Origin: CBDIDH01 sp965277595
Lineage (GTDB): Bacteria > Planctomycetota > Planctomycetia > Isosphaerales > Isosphaeraceae
Direction: 5' to 3'
NCBI GenBank assembly: GCA_965277595.1
Contig: CBDIDH010000002.1
Span: 806,001 to 870,000, forward strand
DNA: 64,000 nt
Part shown: positions 1-8,786 of the stretch, in pieces
How positions within the stretch are numbered: the stretch's first letter is position 1
Layout: each line of letters starts with the position of its first letter
Notes under the pieces: model-generated
Database searches by the model: none
What the model was told of the DNA's origin: nothing
What the model saw: the letters and a program-made list of their open reading frames with translations, nothing else
Program-made: the position numbers and the translations under genes

Positions 1-647
1 GTTGGCCCTCTGGCTGCCACTCCCGCCCGCCGTTCTTGAAGTCCCCGACCAGTTCCTTCTTCTTGGTGTCCACCGAGACCACCGGCTGGCCTCGGCTCTG
101 GAATTGGTTCACTTGGGCGTTGATGTACTCGAACTGGGCATTCCGATCCGGATGCGAGATGCCCTCCCGGGTCTTACGATTGGACTGCAAACTGTAATTG
201 AGACCTTGCAGCAGCCCGGCTACCGTCCGGTAGCCGATGCTATGACCCTTCTCTTGCAATTGTTCGGCGAGTTTGCGTGTGCTCTTGCACGTCCATCGCA
301 GAGCAGACTGCGGATCTCCACGAGTCACGGGATCGACCAGCGATTCCAGATCGGCCAGAAGCGTGGGATCATGGTTGACGAGCGGCTTCCGGCCCCCGCC
401 AGGCCGACGGATACTCCCTATCCGTCCCACCTCGGACTCTGAGCGGCTACCCGATCGGAGTTCCCGAATCCCCAAATCGACTGTGTTATGCGATAGCCCG
501 GTAGCTGCGACGGCAGCCGCAACTCCTCCCCATCCGATCTCCATGGCTTCGGATGCGGCCCATTGCCGCCGAAGCCTCTCGCTCATGAGAGGGTCGAGCA
601 GGATGAATTTGCGCCGAAGATGCTCTACAAGTTCTGGATCGGGCATA
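1..647 (-). CDS. ISAzo13-family transposase, N-terminal part (runs off the window)
   Basis: I read this frame directly on the minus strand. It opens with ATG at 645-647 (MPDPELVEHLRRKF) and stays open to base 1, giving about 215 residues. It has the layout of ISAzo13/Rhodopirellula-type DDE transposases: an N-terminal helical DNA-binding region, a 'RRPGGGRKP' segment near residue 80, a 'SIGYRTVAGLLQ' helix-turn-helix-like segment near residue 140, and the start of the catalytic domain at 'VVSVDTKKKELVG' near residue 195, whose Asp would be the first catalytic acid. The visible part has no lesion. The C-terminal two thirds lies outside the window, so intactness cannot be judged. It abuts and truncates the ISKra4-type gene to its right. 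Confidence 0.82.
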
Positions 648-709
648 AAAGCATCAGAGCCCCCTGGTCGCATTCTGTCAACTTATTTCTGCCCGAATCC
701 TTACTGTAC

Positions 710-2002
710 GTAAGACAACACAACTGGGCCATGTCGTTGACATTCCCGACATCCCAACGGGCACCGGTCTGCTTGAGGCGTTTGCCGATCAGGTTTTTGG
801 CCGCGCCTTCGACCATCCCGCTGCCGATCGATTGCCCGGTGGAGAGGCGATGGCAGTAGTTGAGACGTTCGGTGTGGGTGGCGAAATAGCTCGTCAGTTC
901 ATCCAGCGTCGCGCGGCCGTCCGGGCTGTTGTCTGTCTCCAGCGTTTGGCCCAGGTGGTCGCAGAGGCCGACCCAGCCATCGAACAACAGCCGCCCGCGG
1001 CCCCGGTCTAGCCACTCGGTCGCCGCGGTCCCTTCTCCGAACCGGCGTTTGGCGGCGGCGGCGATGTGCTCGGCGGCGTGGTAAATATCGAGAACCTGGT
1101 GACAGCCGCCGAACTGGCGCGACGCGGCGTTCCAAATCCATTCGGCGCCGTCGCCCAGAACCGTGATCTTGGTCAGGTCCCCGATCGCCAGCCGGGCCCC
1201 CATTGGCTTCATCGCGGGGCAAAATCGTCGATGGCTTCGATGGCGGCGCACGCGACTCGCGTCGTCGGGGCGGGAAGGTGGCGTTCGTCCCATTGCGCGG
1301 GCGTGGCCGGTTCGCCACGCTCGCGGCGGGCGAAGATGCCGATCTTCATGTCGCGCCCGCCCCCGATCGTGTTGACCTTGGCGGCGTCGGCCTGGAACTC
1401 GACATCCCCGGCGGCTTCGGTGAAGACCTTGGCGATCGTCGGCGAGTTCGCCCGAAACGCGGCAATGCGTGTCGACTCCGACTCGCACGCCTGGCGGATC
1501 CGCTCGTCGCTGACCCTCCAACCGCGGCACTCGTTCAGCAGAGACTCGGCAACGGCGAAGGAATTGCGGCCCCCGAGCAGGCAGATCAGTCGCGTCGCCT
1601 GTCGGGTGAGATATCCTTCCAGGCCGAGAATCCGGTCGACAAAGTAGCTCCCCAACCCACAGACCCGGCAGGCGAAATCGACGCGCCAGATGACAACCGC
1701 GTCCAGCGCGGTCATCACCGTTTTGGGCGAGTTCCCCTTGTGCCGCCCCGCCCCGCCACACGGGCAAGTTCGGGCGGCGCCCCCTTTTTTTCGAGGGATT
1801 CCGCCCGAGATTGGAGTGTCGACTCCAGGATCCTTCTCAAGAAATCTCGGCCCTTGCCCAGCAACAAGGACTCACGACGGTCAATGACCTGTCCTTGGGG
1901 AGCGGAATCGGCGGCCAACTCCAGTTCCTTGGCCAGCACGAACGCTTGCTCGACGATCAGACGCTGCACCGGGGTGAGGGAATCGAGATCGGAAGGGAGC
2001 AT
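710..2002 (-). pseudogene. ISKra4-family transposase, frameshifted and 3'-truncated
   Basis: Three minus-strand frames must be joined to make one protein. Frame 1 (2002-1715) opens with MLPSDLDSLTPVQR and runs to 'SLEKK'. A -1 shift there leads into a zinc-ribbon-like segment (CPCGG, then CRVCG) and a 169-residue block ending near 1209. A second shift near 1215 is needed to reach the C-terminal block, which contains 'VLGDGAEWIWNAA', 'QVLDIYHAAEH' and 'SIGSGMVEGAAKNLIGKR', all hallmarks of ISKra4-family DDE transposases. The protein stops matching at 'CCLTYS' near 715, where the neighbouring ISAzo13-type element begins. The first shift may be programmed (see the slippery site). The second looks like a one-base deletion and, with the missing tail, makes the gene inactive. 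Confidence 0.85.
1742..1790 (-). promoter_or_regulatory. Candidate programmed -1 ribosomal frameshift site in the ISKra4 transposase
   Basis: On the minus strand, bases 1790-1784 read A AAA AAG in the zero frame (codons GAA AAA AAG, residues 71-73 of the upstream frame). Five bases downstream a GCCGCCC arm (1778-1772) can pair with GGGCGGC (1748-1742), leaving a 23-base loop. Slipping by -1 here joins the upstream frame to 'GAARTCPCGGAGRHKGN', which continues into the transposase body. A_AAA_AAG with a downstream hairpin is the known signal used by several IS families. Pairing and activity are inferred. Confidence 0.6.
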
Positions 2003-2119
2003 GGGTGCGACATCCGTGAGGCATGATTTTTATGTACCAAGACCCGCTTTATAACCGCCTGCGAGGCAGGATGCCAGAATCCATTGGCGCACCCCCCGGG
2101 CGGTTTCGTTCCTGGGAAT

Positions 2120-2144
2120 GACCGATGACCAAGGACCGATGACC
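2120..2144. repeat. Degenerate GACCGAT heptamer repeat
   Basis: Two GACCGATGACC units separated by AAG. This lies in the 277-base gap between the ISKra4 remnant and the next gene. The rest of the gap holds no recognisable gene. The same heptamer family recurs near 7280, 8305, 11506-11617 and 32582-32685. Confidence 0.7.
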
Positions 2145-2279
2145 AATCGCGTTTTTGCGAATTCGGGGCTGTTTTTGCCGTGAGGACAAAGGGCAGAACT
2201 CTCCATTTGTCGTATGTCCTTCTGTCCTTTGCCCTTACTACTATCCGAAACAACCCTATCGGTCAACGGTCATCATGAA

Positions 2280-3899
2280 TCACCGCTTCCGCCGGAAGAC
2301 TCTCACAGGGCCGTCGTCATGGGCGAGGTCGTACCAGCGCAGAGTCACCGCGTCGAGACCGGCGTCCTTGCCCCAGACGAGAACCACGTCGATCGAGTGG
2401 TGATACCGTTCGAGCAACTTTTCCCAACGCGCGCGGCGAGCCGGGGCGTCCTCGGGAGCATGATGCCGGGCGATCCACTCAAGGTCGGCCGAGTCAGGAT
2501 GATCGAGACCCGCGACGAAGCGAACAGGGAAGTAATAGTAACGCGCCTCGTAATCGGACCAGAGAATGTTCCGGGTGTTCACGCCCAGGGCGCAATCGGC
2601 GTGCAGGAGCGGGTTGGCGCCGAACCGGGTGCGGGTGTCGATCAGAAGCGTGGCCACTCTTTGCCCCGTCCCGATCGCGGGCGCCGCCTTCAAGATCCGA
2701 CCGGCGGTCCGATTGGATTCGCGCGCATAATCCCAGACGATCGCCGATTGCAACCCCAACGCCACCACCAGAACCGCCGACGCCGCCACTCCCGCCGCCT
2801 CAAACGGCAGGACCGGCAGGGCCATCGCAAGCCCGAGCAAGACAATACGTTGCGGCAGATAATGCCCGTGACTGGCCCCCAGCGTGTCTGGCCCGAGCAC
2901 GCCGCCGATCAGAAACAGGGCGGCCAGAACCCACCAGGCCCGATCTTGCCGGTCGGACCGTTTTTTGACGGCCACGACCACAGTGAGGCAGAGTCCAAGG
3001 GCCAGCCAGAGCACCGGCGCGAAGACCGCGCACCAGAGGGCCGACTTGCCCCCGCTTAACGGCAAGACGTCTTTGCGGGCGATCGTGATCGGGTCAACCC
3101 AGTTGAGCTGGGACCACCAGGCTCGTGGCGAAAAGGGGTTCGCCAGATGTTGCCACTCGGGAGCCAATCCGCCCCCGCCTCGATGCATCAAAACGAGGTA
3201 AAGCGCACCGAGCGGGACCAGGGGCACGAGCCCGAGAATGGTGACGATCGCCCGCCCCTTGCGGTCGCGTCCCGGCGTGAAGACCTCAAGCACGAGAAGG
3301 CCCAGCGCCGTCAGGCCGAGACTGACGACGTGGCAGAAATAGCCGAGCGTCGTCAGCGTCGCGAGTGATACCGCCCGCCGCGTCGAGAACGAGGCATCGC
3401 GTCCCGCCCACCAGACGGCCAGCGTGACCGGCATCACCGCCGCGCCGAGGACGAAGCCGGTGAACCCCATCAGCCAGGTCAGGTTCAACCCCAGAAGAAC
3501 AGCCAAGATCGCCGCGGTCGCCAGACCTCGACGTCCGGAGACGACCCAACGAAGCCCGACCAGCGAACCGGCCAGAGCCACGAGCATCAGCGTCGTCATC
3601 AGACGATCGGCCGATCGGGGGGATAAGATCCCGAGCAAACCCATCAGGGCGAGGTGCCCCGCCCAGTTGGGCAAGGGCTGCCAGCGCACGGCGAAGGTCG
3701 CGCGAAAAGGGGAATCGGGATCGACTGACCGCGCCAGGATGTGCGCGTTGTAAAGGTGCGCGGGGCCGTCCTGCGTGACAAACCCTGGATAGGCCCAGAT
3801 CGCCGCGACCGCCGGAACCAGGGCGAGCAGACCGACCAGAAGCCCCCAGGCTGCCCCCCGGGGTTGGTCAATGGCGTCACGCGTCCGGTCGTGGTCCAT
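2280..3899 (-). CDS. Polytopic GT-C-like membrane protein, function unknown
   Basis: A 539-residue integral membrane protein. I chose ATG at 3897-3899 (MDHDRTRDAI) because a hydrophobic first helix follows at about residues 17-38; the open frame extends further upstream but with unlikely sequence. About ten hydrophobic segments fill residues 17-400, followed by a soluble C-terminal domain. An acidic residue just after the first helix (YPGFVTQDGPAHLYNA, Asp near 44) and the overall layout resemble GT-C/PMT-type glycosyltransferases that use lipid-linked sugars. I see no signature that fixes donor or acceptor. It stands alone on the minus strand between the IS remnants and a hairpin-rich repeat element. 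A plain 'membrane protein' call would also be defensible. Confidence 0.7.
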   Translation of the reverse strand: MDHDRTRDAIDQPRGAAWGLLVGLLALVPAVAAIWAYPGFVTQDGPAHLYNAHILARSVDPDSPFRATFAVRWQPLPNWAGHLALMGLLGILSPRSADRLMTTLMLVALAGSLVGLRWVVSGRRGLATAAILAVLLGLNLTWLMGFTGFVLGAAVMPVTLAVWWAGRDASFSTRRAVSLATLTTLGYFCHVVSLGLTALGLLVLEVFTPGRDRKGRAIVTILGLVPLVPLGALYLVLMHRGGGGLAPEWQHLANPFSPRAWWSQLNWVDPITIARKDVLPLSGGKSALWCAVFAPVLWLALGLCLTVVVAVKKRSDRQDRAWWVLAALFLIGGVLGPDTLGASHGHYLPQRIVLLGLAMALPVLPFEAAGVAASAVLVVALGLQSAIVWDYARESNRTAGRILKAAPAIGTGQRVATLLIDTRTRFGANPLLHADCALGVNTRNILWSDYEARYYYFPVRFVAGLDHPDSADLEWIARHHAPEDAPARRARWEKLLERYHHSIDVVLVWGKDAGLDAVTLRWYDLAHDDGPVRVFRRKR

Positions 3900-4198
3900 G
3901 AGACAGACGGGCCTGAAAAGATACCAACCCGGCCCCCCCGGCCTTTGCAAGCCGGAGGAGCCGGGATCGGGTGCGTAACAACCGGACTGACGACCGTCCA
4001 TCGTCCCCCGATTGTGCCTTCCAGAGAAGCCCCGCACGAGGGAGTCGGGTCGCAGCCGCAGGTGCGCGGCAAGGTCCTAAATCACGCGGCGCTACCGACG
4101 TCGGGATCAGAGCCCGACCTGGCGATAACCAGACTATAACGCACGAATCGCCACCACGCCTCAAAAAAAATCCGCCGGCGGCCCAAGCCAATTTCCAT
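3900..4198. other. Intergenic, no gene seen
   Basis: About 300 bases upstream of the GT-C-like gene. Open frames here are extensions of neighbours with atypical composition. A short A-run occurs at 4163-4170. No RNA gene or promoter is recognised. Confidence 0.5.
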
Positions 4199-4412
4199 TC
4201 AACTGAAGTACCACCGGCATGAAGCCGGTGGGTTCGACAGTCGGCTACAAGCCCGACTGGTATGGGTCCCGAAGAAGACAAAAAAGCAACTCGTTCGCCC
4301 ATTCCGATGATAACCAAAATTCCTCGTCCGCTACGTTCATCCACGCGCAGTCCGACGTACTGGAAGTGGTCGCCTGAAGGCGAGGGATTTTAGATCCCAG
4401 AACTAGGACATT
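4199..4412 (+). mobile_element. Hairpin-rich ~215-bp repeat element, copy 1
   Basis: This 214-base stretch is repeated almost perfectly in inverted orientation at 9281-9497. The only differences I find by eye are one substitution in the first hairpin loop and a 3-base GCC insertion. It contains three imperfect palindromes: CCACCGGC/GCCGGTGG near 4212-4232, AGTCGG/CCGACT near 4238-4258, and CGCCT/AGGCG with flanking pairing near 4372-4386. Terminal hairpins without terminal inverted repeats are characteristic of IS200/IS605-derived palindrome-associated elements. That assignment is inference because no transposase is encoded. Confidence 0.65.
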
Positions 4413-4476
4413 GAAAATATCCTTGATCTTTTCTCTTATCCCGCACCGCTCCGGCTTATTCTGGCCAGCTTGACGT

Positions 4477-5016
4477 TCAGAGCGAGACCGGGGGAGCGGG
4501 GGGTGTCTCGCCTCGGTCGGTGTGGCGTCGGTCGCGGAGGTCGCGATGAAACTCGACTTCCTGGCGGTTCGTCTTCAGGGCTCGATGCCCTTCGCGGCTT
4601 AATTGAATGCAGGCCGAGAGCATCAAGATGACGCCGACGACGGCCAGGGCCGTGGGCAAGACGCGAAAGCGGTTGTCCAGTAGAACGTCGACGGCCAGGG
4701 CGAGGCTTGTACCAACGAAGGCGCTCATCGCCAGGTAAAGCGTCGTGAGCGCGGCTCGAATGCAATTACTGCGAAAGACCAGGTGGCCGAGTTCCCGTTC
4801 GGCCTGGGCCCGGCGGAGGTTGGGATAATCGAGGCCCGACCCGCCCCGGTCGAGGCCGTCGGCCTGTTCGTTCAAGGCGCGGATTCGATCGACGATCCGG
4901 CTCATCCGGTTTGAGGTCGAGATGATCAGCGAGCCATTCGCCGTCATGAAGAGCGCGGGGGTAATCATCGCCGAGAGCGTCTCGTAGCTGAAGCTGACCG
5001 AGGTCGTGATGGGCAT
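4477..5016 (-). CDS. DUF2721 family membrane protein
   Basis: A 179-residue protein with the DUF2721 signature: an N-terminal hydrophobic segment with 'MITPALFMTANGSLIIS' followed directly by 'TSNRMSRIVDRIRALN', then two more membrane segments at about residues 86-112 and 118-138. The C-terminal 35 residues are charged and probably cytoplasmic. The family is widespread but its role is not established. Start ATG at 5014-5016 places the first membrane helix immediately at the N-terminus, as in the family. It is divergently oriented to the subtilase gene, with about 215 bases between them that should hold both promoters. Confidence 0.85.
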   Translation of the reverse strand: MPITTSVSFSYETLSAMITPALFMTANGSLIISTSNRMSRIVDRIRALNEQADGLDRGGSGLDYPNLRRAQAERELGHLVFRSNCIRAALTTLYLAMSAFVGTSLALAVDVLLDNRFRVLPTALAVVGVILMLSACIQLSREGHRALKTNRQEVEFHRDLRDRRHTDRGETPPAPPVSL

Positions 5017-5232
5017 CGTTCGGTCGGGCCTCGTTTCCAGGGTCGTTAAGGGCGGGTCTCGACTTCCGAATCATCGGCCGGGTGTGGCCGGGCGTCAACA
5101 GCCCCGATGCAAGTCGACCACACCAGGCTAGAACCGACCCGAGAATAAGCTAACATCGTCCGAGTTCCGCAAGCGGGTCTGACGTCCTCACCTTTTGGCA
5201 CTCCTCAAAAACCCAGTCTGACCGGACACAAC

Positions 5233-7239
5233 GTGATGGCAATGCCAGGCCAGGCCCGACACAAGCAGGCTCGACCCCGCGTGGAAGTTCTCGAAGGACG
5301 CGCTCTTCTCAGCCTGATCGATCCGGCCGACTCGATTCTCGTCCGATTCGCGGCCGGAACCTCCGCGGCGCGCGTTCAGGCCGACCTCAACGCCATCGGC
5401 GGCAAAATCGTGACCGCCTATCCCAACGGTCCCGAGGTCGTCGCGCTCGGATCGGCCTCGACCCGATCCTCGGCCATCGCGGCGCTTCAGGCTCACCCCG
5501 AGGTCGTCTACGCCGAGGCCGACGCCACCTTTCACGCCAGCAGCGTCCCCGCCGTCCCGACCGCTCCGCTTCATCCGAACGACCCGTCCTTGCAAGCCGA
5601 GTGGGGCATGGGTCTGCTCGACGCCCCGTACGCCTGGGCCGTGACCACCGGCACCCCCTCAACCATCGTCGCCGTTCTTGATACCGGCATCGACCTGACA
5701 AACCCTGACTTCGCCGGCCACCTCTGGACCAACCCGACGGCCAACGTCGACGGCTATCGAGGGGACCTTCACGGCTGGAACTTCGTCGGCAACACGGGCA
5801 ACGTTCAGGACGACAACGGCCACGGCAGCCACGTCTCGGGCATCCTCGGCGCCTCGGGCAACAACGCTTCGGGAATCGCCGGGGTTGACTGGCAGGCCCA
5901 GATCATGCCCTTGAAGGTTCTCGACGCCCAGGGCAACGGCTCGGACGACACGGCCATCAGCGCCATTTATTTCGCGGTCGCGCACGGGGCCAGGGTCATC
6001 AACGCCAGTTGGGGAGGCGACGCCTTCAGCCAGGCGATGCTGGACGCCCTCAATTACGCCAATAGCAAGGGGGTCGTCTTCGTCACCGCCGCCGGCAACA
6101 CCGCCTCGAACAATGACACCGCCAGCGGCGACCCGCAAGGCGCCCTGACCTACCCGGCCAGCTACCGGACCCCCAACGAGTTGGTTGTCGCCGCGGTGGA
6201 CCAGACCGGCACACTCGCCGGCTTCTCGAACTACGGCCCGACGACGGTCGATATCGCCGCCCCGGGCGTCGCGATTGTTAGCATCGTGCCGAAGTCGATC
6301 TCTTCCAACGGACTGGCCAGCATGGACGGGACGTCGATGGCCACTCCGTTCGTCTCGGGAACGGTCGCCCTTCTCGCTGGAATGAACCCCGGCATGACCG
6401 CCGCGCAGCTTGTCGCCCGGATTCGAGCCACGGCCAAGCCCTTTCCGCAACTCAATGGCCTGCTGATCAGCCCAGGCGTTGTTGACCCGCTCAACGCCCT
6501 CTTGAACCGAACGCCGATGACCCCCGTCCCCTCGGCGTCGACCACCGGCCAGACGATCTCCACGAGCAGTCTGCCGAGTGGTACCTATTCGACCGTCGAG
6601 GCCGGAATCCTCGGCGCCGATTCGGTCTATTCGCTCTTTGGCGGAACGACATCGACCTACCTTACGGGTCTCTACCAGGCCATCGACGGCCGCGTGCCGA
6701 CCTCGGCCGAACTGACCTATTACACCTCGACGCTTCAAACCGGCGAGCCCCGCGTTGACCTCATCGCCAAGCTTCAGAACTCGACCGAGTCGCAGTTGAC
6801 TCGGGTCGCCCGCTGGTACATCAACGAGCTTGGGTCGACCGCCACGGTCGCCGCCCTGAAGTCGGACCCGGGCGTCGTGCTTTACGCCGGTCTGCTTGCC
6901 CGGGGCGTCAGTGCCGGGGCCGTGCAGGACCGGATTTTCAGCGCGGTGCTCGCGAGCGTCGGGCCGACCGTCGGCACACCAACCTGGGCCGTGACCTTCC
7001 TCTATCACGGCCTTCTCAACCGCGCTCCCGACCCGTCCGGCCTGACGCTTTACACCTCCGAGCTTTCCGCGGGCGTTCCCGTGTCTCAGGTCGCCCAGCA
7101 GATCCTTTCCTCACCCGAGGGCCACCTCACCGCGATCGCCTACATTTACCGCGACGAGCTTGGCTCGACGGCAAGTATTCCCGCCCTTCAGGCCGATTCC
7201 GGCGTCGCCTACCGCGCCAGCCTCCTCGGCGTCGACTGA
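5233..7239 (+). CDS. Secreted S8 (subtilisin-like) serine protease with DUF4214 tail
   Basis: About 668 residues. The N-terminus carries 'PRVEVLEGRALLS', the short motif found at the start of many exported planctomycete proteins. An inhibitor-I9-like propeptide region (residues 30-100) is followed by a complete S8 catalytic domain: Asp150 in 'VAVLDTGID', His197 in 'NGHGSHVSG', oxyanion Asn289 in 'TAAGN' and Ser368 in 'DGTSMATPF'. From about residue 480 there are two DUF4214-like repeats ('YLTGLYQAIDGRVPTSAELTYY' and 'YHGLLNRAPDPSGLTLY'). The start is GTG 5233 or the adjacent ATG 5236; ATG 5242 is also possible. It is probably an extracellular or cell-surface protease; DUF4214 may serve attachment (inference). 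Confidence 0.93.
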   Translation: MMAMPGQARHKQARPRVEVLEGRALLSLIDPADSILVRFAAGTSAARVQADLNAIGGKIVTAYPNGPEVVALGSASTRSSAIAALQAHPEVVYAEADATFHASSVPAVPTAPLHPNDPSLQAEWGMGLLDAPYAWAVTTGTPSTIVAVLDTGIDLTNPDFAGHLWTNPTANVDGYRGDLHGWNFVGNTGNVQDDNGHGSHVSGILGASGNNASGIAGVDWQAQIMPLKVLDAQGNGSDDTAISAIYFAVAHGARVINASWGGDAFSQAMLDALNYANSKGVVFVTAAGNTASNNDTASGDPQGALTYPASYRTPNELVVAAVDQTGTLAGFSNYGPTTVDIAAPGVAIVSIVPKSISSNGLASMDGTSMATPFVSGTVALLAGMNPGMTAAQLVARIRATAKPFPQLNGLLISPGVVDPLNALLNRTPMTPVPSASTTGQTISTSSLPSGTYSTVEAGILGADSVYSLFGGTTSTYLTGLYQAIDGRVPTSAELTYYTSTLQTGEPRVDLIAKLQNSTESQLTRVARWYINELGSTATVAALKSDPGVVLYAGLLARGVSAGAVQDRIFSAVLASVGPTVGTPTWAVTFLYHGLLNRAPDPSGLTLYTSELSAGVPVSQVAQQILSSPEGHLTAIAYIYRDELGSTASIPALQADSGVAYRASLLGVD

Positions 7240-7275
7240 CGCTTGCCGCGTCGGTTCTTGTTTCGTGAGGATCAA

Positions 7276-7297
7276 GGACCGATAACCGATGACCGAT
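7276..7297. repeat. GACCGAT heptamer repeat
   Basis: Three near-perfect units (GGACCGATAACCGATGACCG followed by AT) just downstream of the subtilase stop codon. The surrounding 7240-7487 gap holds no gene I can recognise; a further ATCGGTCATT occurs near 7353 on the opposite strand. Confidence 0.7.
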
Positions 7298-7487
7298 TGG
7301 GCCGCGGAAAGTACCTTGCCTCTTCCTCAGAATCTTGCCATTTTGAACTTAATCATCGGTCATTCCCCCTCTTCAGATTCGAAACCGCGCGATGATCGCC
7401 GGCAATCGGCCTTGCGGTGTCTGGAGCCCTTGGCTTACGCTGTAGGGCCGCGCAGCGGAGACAAATCGATCCGAAGGACGGAAACGG

Positions 7488-8282
7488 ATGCTGATGCCGA
7501 GCGGCCCTTATGAAGCCGAGCTTGAGTTCGTCACGGCCCTGGCGAGAGAGGCGTCGGCCATCGCGATGGGCCGGGCCCTTGCCGTCAGGCCGCGGGAAAA
7601 GGCCAACCTCAGCTTCGTGACCGACCTCGATCATGACCTCGAACGCCTGATCCGCGAACGCCTGGCTACCCGGTTTCCCGACGATGTTTTGACGGGCGAG
7701 GAATACGACGCCTCCGGCGGCGGCGGACCTCGGCGCTGGTCAATTGACCCGATCGACGGGACCGGCAACCTCGTCCACGGCCTGCCGCTCTGGGCGATCA
7801 GCATCGGCCTGATCGATCAGGGGACCCCCGCGCTCGGCGTGATCGCGATTCCTCCGCTCAATGAACTCTTCCGCGCGGTGATCGGTCGAGGCGCCTGGCG
7901 CGACGCCGACCGGATCGAGGCGCGCGACGCCGAGGTCTTTCATAGCCAGGACAACGTCTGCGTCGGCACGAACGCCCTGCGCGCGATCGACACCCGATCG
8001 CTCCCCGGCCGGCTCCGCGACCTCGGCAGCGCCTGTTGCGAGATCACCTTCACGGCTTGCAACCGCCTTCAGGCATGTATCTTTCTCGGCGAGGCCACCC
8101 ACGACGTCGCCGCCGGGGTCGTGATCGCCTCCGAGGCCGGCTGCGCCTTCGGCACGATCGACGGCCGGACCCTTACCCCCGCCGAGATGGTGGTCGAGAC
8201 CCCCGTCAAAATCCCCACCTTCGTTGCTCCACCCGCTCGGCTTCGCGCCCTCATGGCCTCCGCCCGGCGCCTTCCTGACTGA
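7488..8282 (+). CDS. Inositol monophosphatase family protein
   Basis: A 264-residue member of the Mg-dependent IMPase/FBPase superfamily. Metal-binding motifs are present in order: 'TGEE' (residues 69-72), 'IDPIDGTGN' (86-94) and the C-terminal acidic motif as 'THDVAAGVVIASEAG' with Asp near 206. Family members dephosphorylate inositol-1-phosphate, histidinol phosphate, PAP or sugar phosphates, and the sequence alone does not decide which. The usual Trp before the last Asp is His here. Start ATG 7488 has ATG 7494 two codons later as an alternative. It appears monocistronic, followed by two small genes in the same direction. Confidence 0.88.
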   Translation: MLMPSGPYEAELEFVTALAREASAIAMGRALAVRPREKANLSFVTDLDHDLERLIRERLATRFPDDVLTGEEYDASGGGGPRRWSIDPIDGTGNLVHGLPLWAISIGLIDQGTPALGVIAIPPLNELFRAVIGRGAWRDADRIEARDAEVFHSQDNVCVGTNALRAIDTRSLPGRLRDLGSACCEITFTACNRLQACIFLGEATHDVAAGVVIASEAGCAFGTIDGRTLTPAEMVVETPVKIPTFVAPPARLRALMASARRLPD

Positions 8283-8300
8283 CTGAAGGCTCGATCGCCC

Positions 8301-8315
8301 GTCGGTCATTGGTCC
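8301..8315. repeat. Heptamer-family repeat (inverted orientation)
   Basis: GTCGGTCATTGGTCC is the reverse complement of the GACCAATGACCGAC form of the intergenic heptamer family. It lies between the IMPase gene and the DUF4259-like gene. Confidence 0.5.
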
Positions 8316-8337
8316 TTTCCAAGGCAAGCGAAACCAA

Positions 8338-8763
8338 ATGGGTTACTGGGGCGTCAAGAGCTTCGAGAACGACGCGGCGGCCGACGCGATCGACGCGGCG
8401 ATGGAAAGCGTTCACGGCGACCGCTACAACGCCCTCATGGACGATCGCAACGCCACCCCGTTTGAACAGGTTCAGAAAGAACTTGCCAACCCCGCCACGC
8501 TCGCCGCGGCTGTCGCGTCGCTTTGCCTCGAAGTCGGCTCCGACCGGCCTTTTGACGACTGGGACGAGACCGAGCGTCTGGGAGTCGCCGGAATCATCGT
8601 CCGACACGCCGAGTTTGGCGTCCCCATTCCCGACGACTGGCTCTCTCGCGCCATCGACTGGCTCGACTCCGAATCGCTCGACTGGGACGACGAGACGACC
8701 ATCCGCCGCCTCCGCCGTCAGAAAGAACTGGCCTTGCTGCGGTCGCTGAAGCCCGCAACCTGA
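8338..8763 (+). CDS. DUF4259-like protein
   Basis: A 141-residue soluble, acidic protein beginning 'MGYWGVKSFENDAAADAID', which matches the typical DUF4259 opening (MGxWGxxxFENDxAxD). No catalytic motif is visible and the family has no established function. It is rich in Asp and Trp toward the C-terminus ('FDDWDETERLG', 'LDWDDETTIRRL'). It sits 55 bases after the IMPase gene and 23 bases before the DUF1569 gene in the same direction, so the three may be co-transcribed. Confidence 0.75.
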   Translation: MGYWGVKSFENDAAADAIDAAMESVHGDRYNALMDDRNATPFEQVQKELANPATLAAAVASLCLEVGSDRPFDDWDETERLGVAGIIVRHAEFGVPIPDDWLSRAIDWLDSESLDWDDETTIRRLRRQKELALLRSLKPAT

Positions 8764-8786
8764 ACTGATCCGCGAGGAAATCCGCC

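Noticed and set aside
5659..7008. A 449-codon minus-strand frame opposite the subtilase
   Set aside because: It is antisense to a gene with a complete catalytic triad and has no recognisable domain; high GC keeps the opposite frame open.
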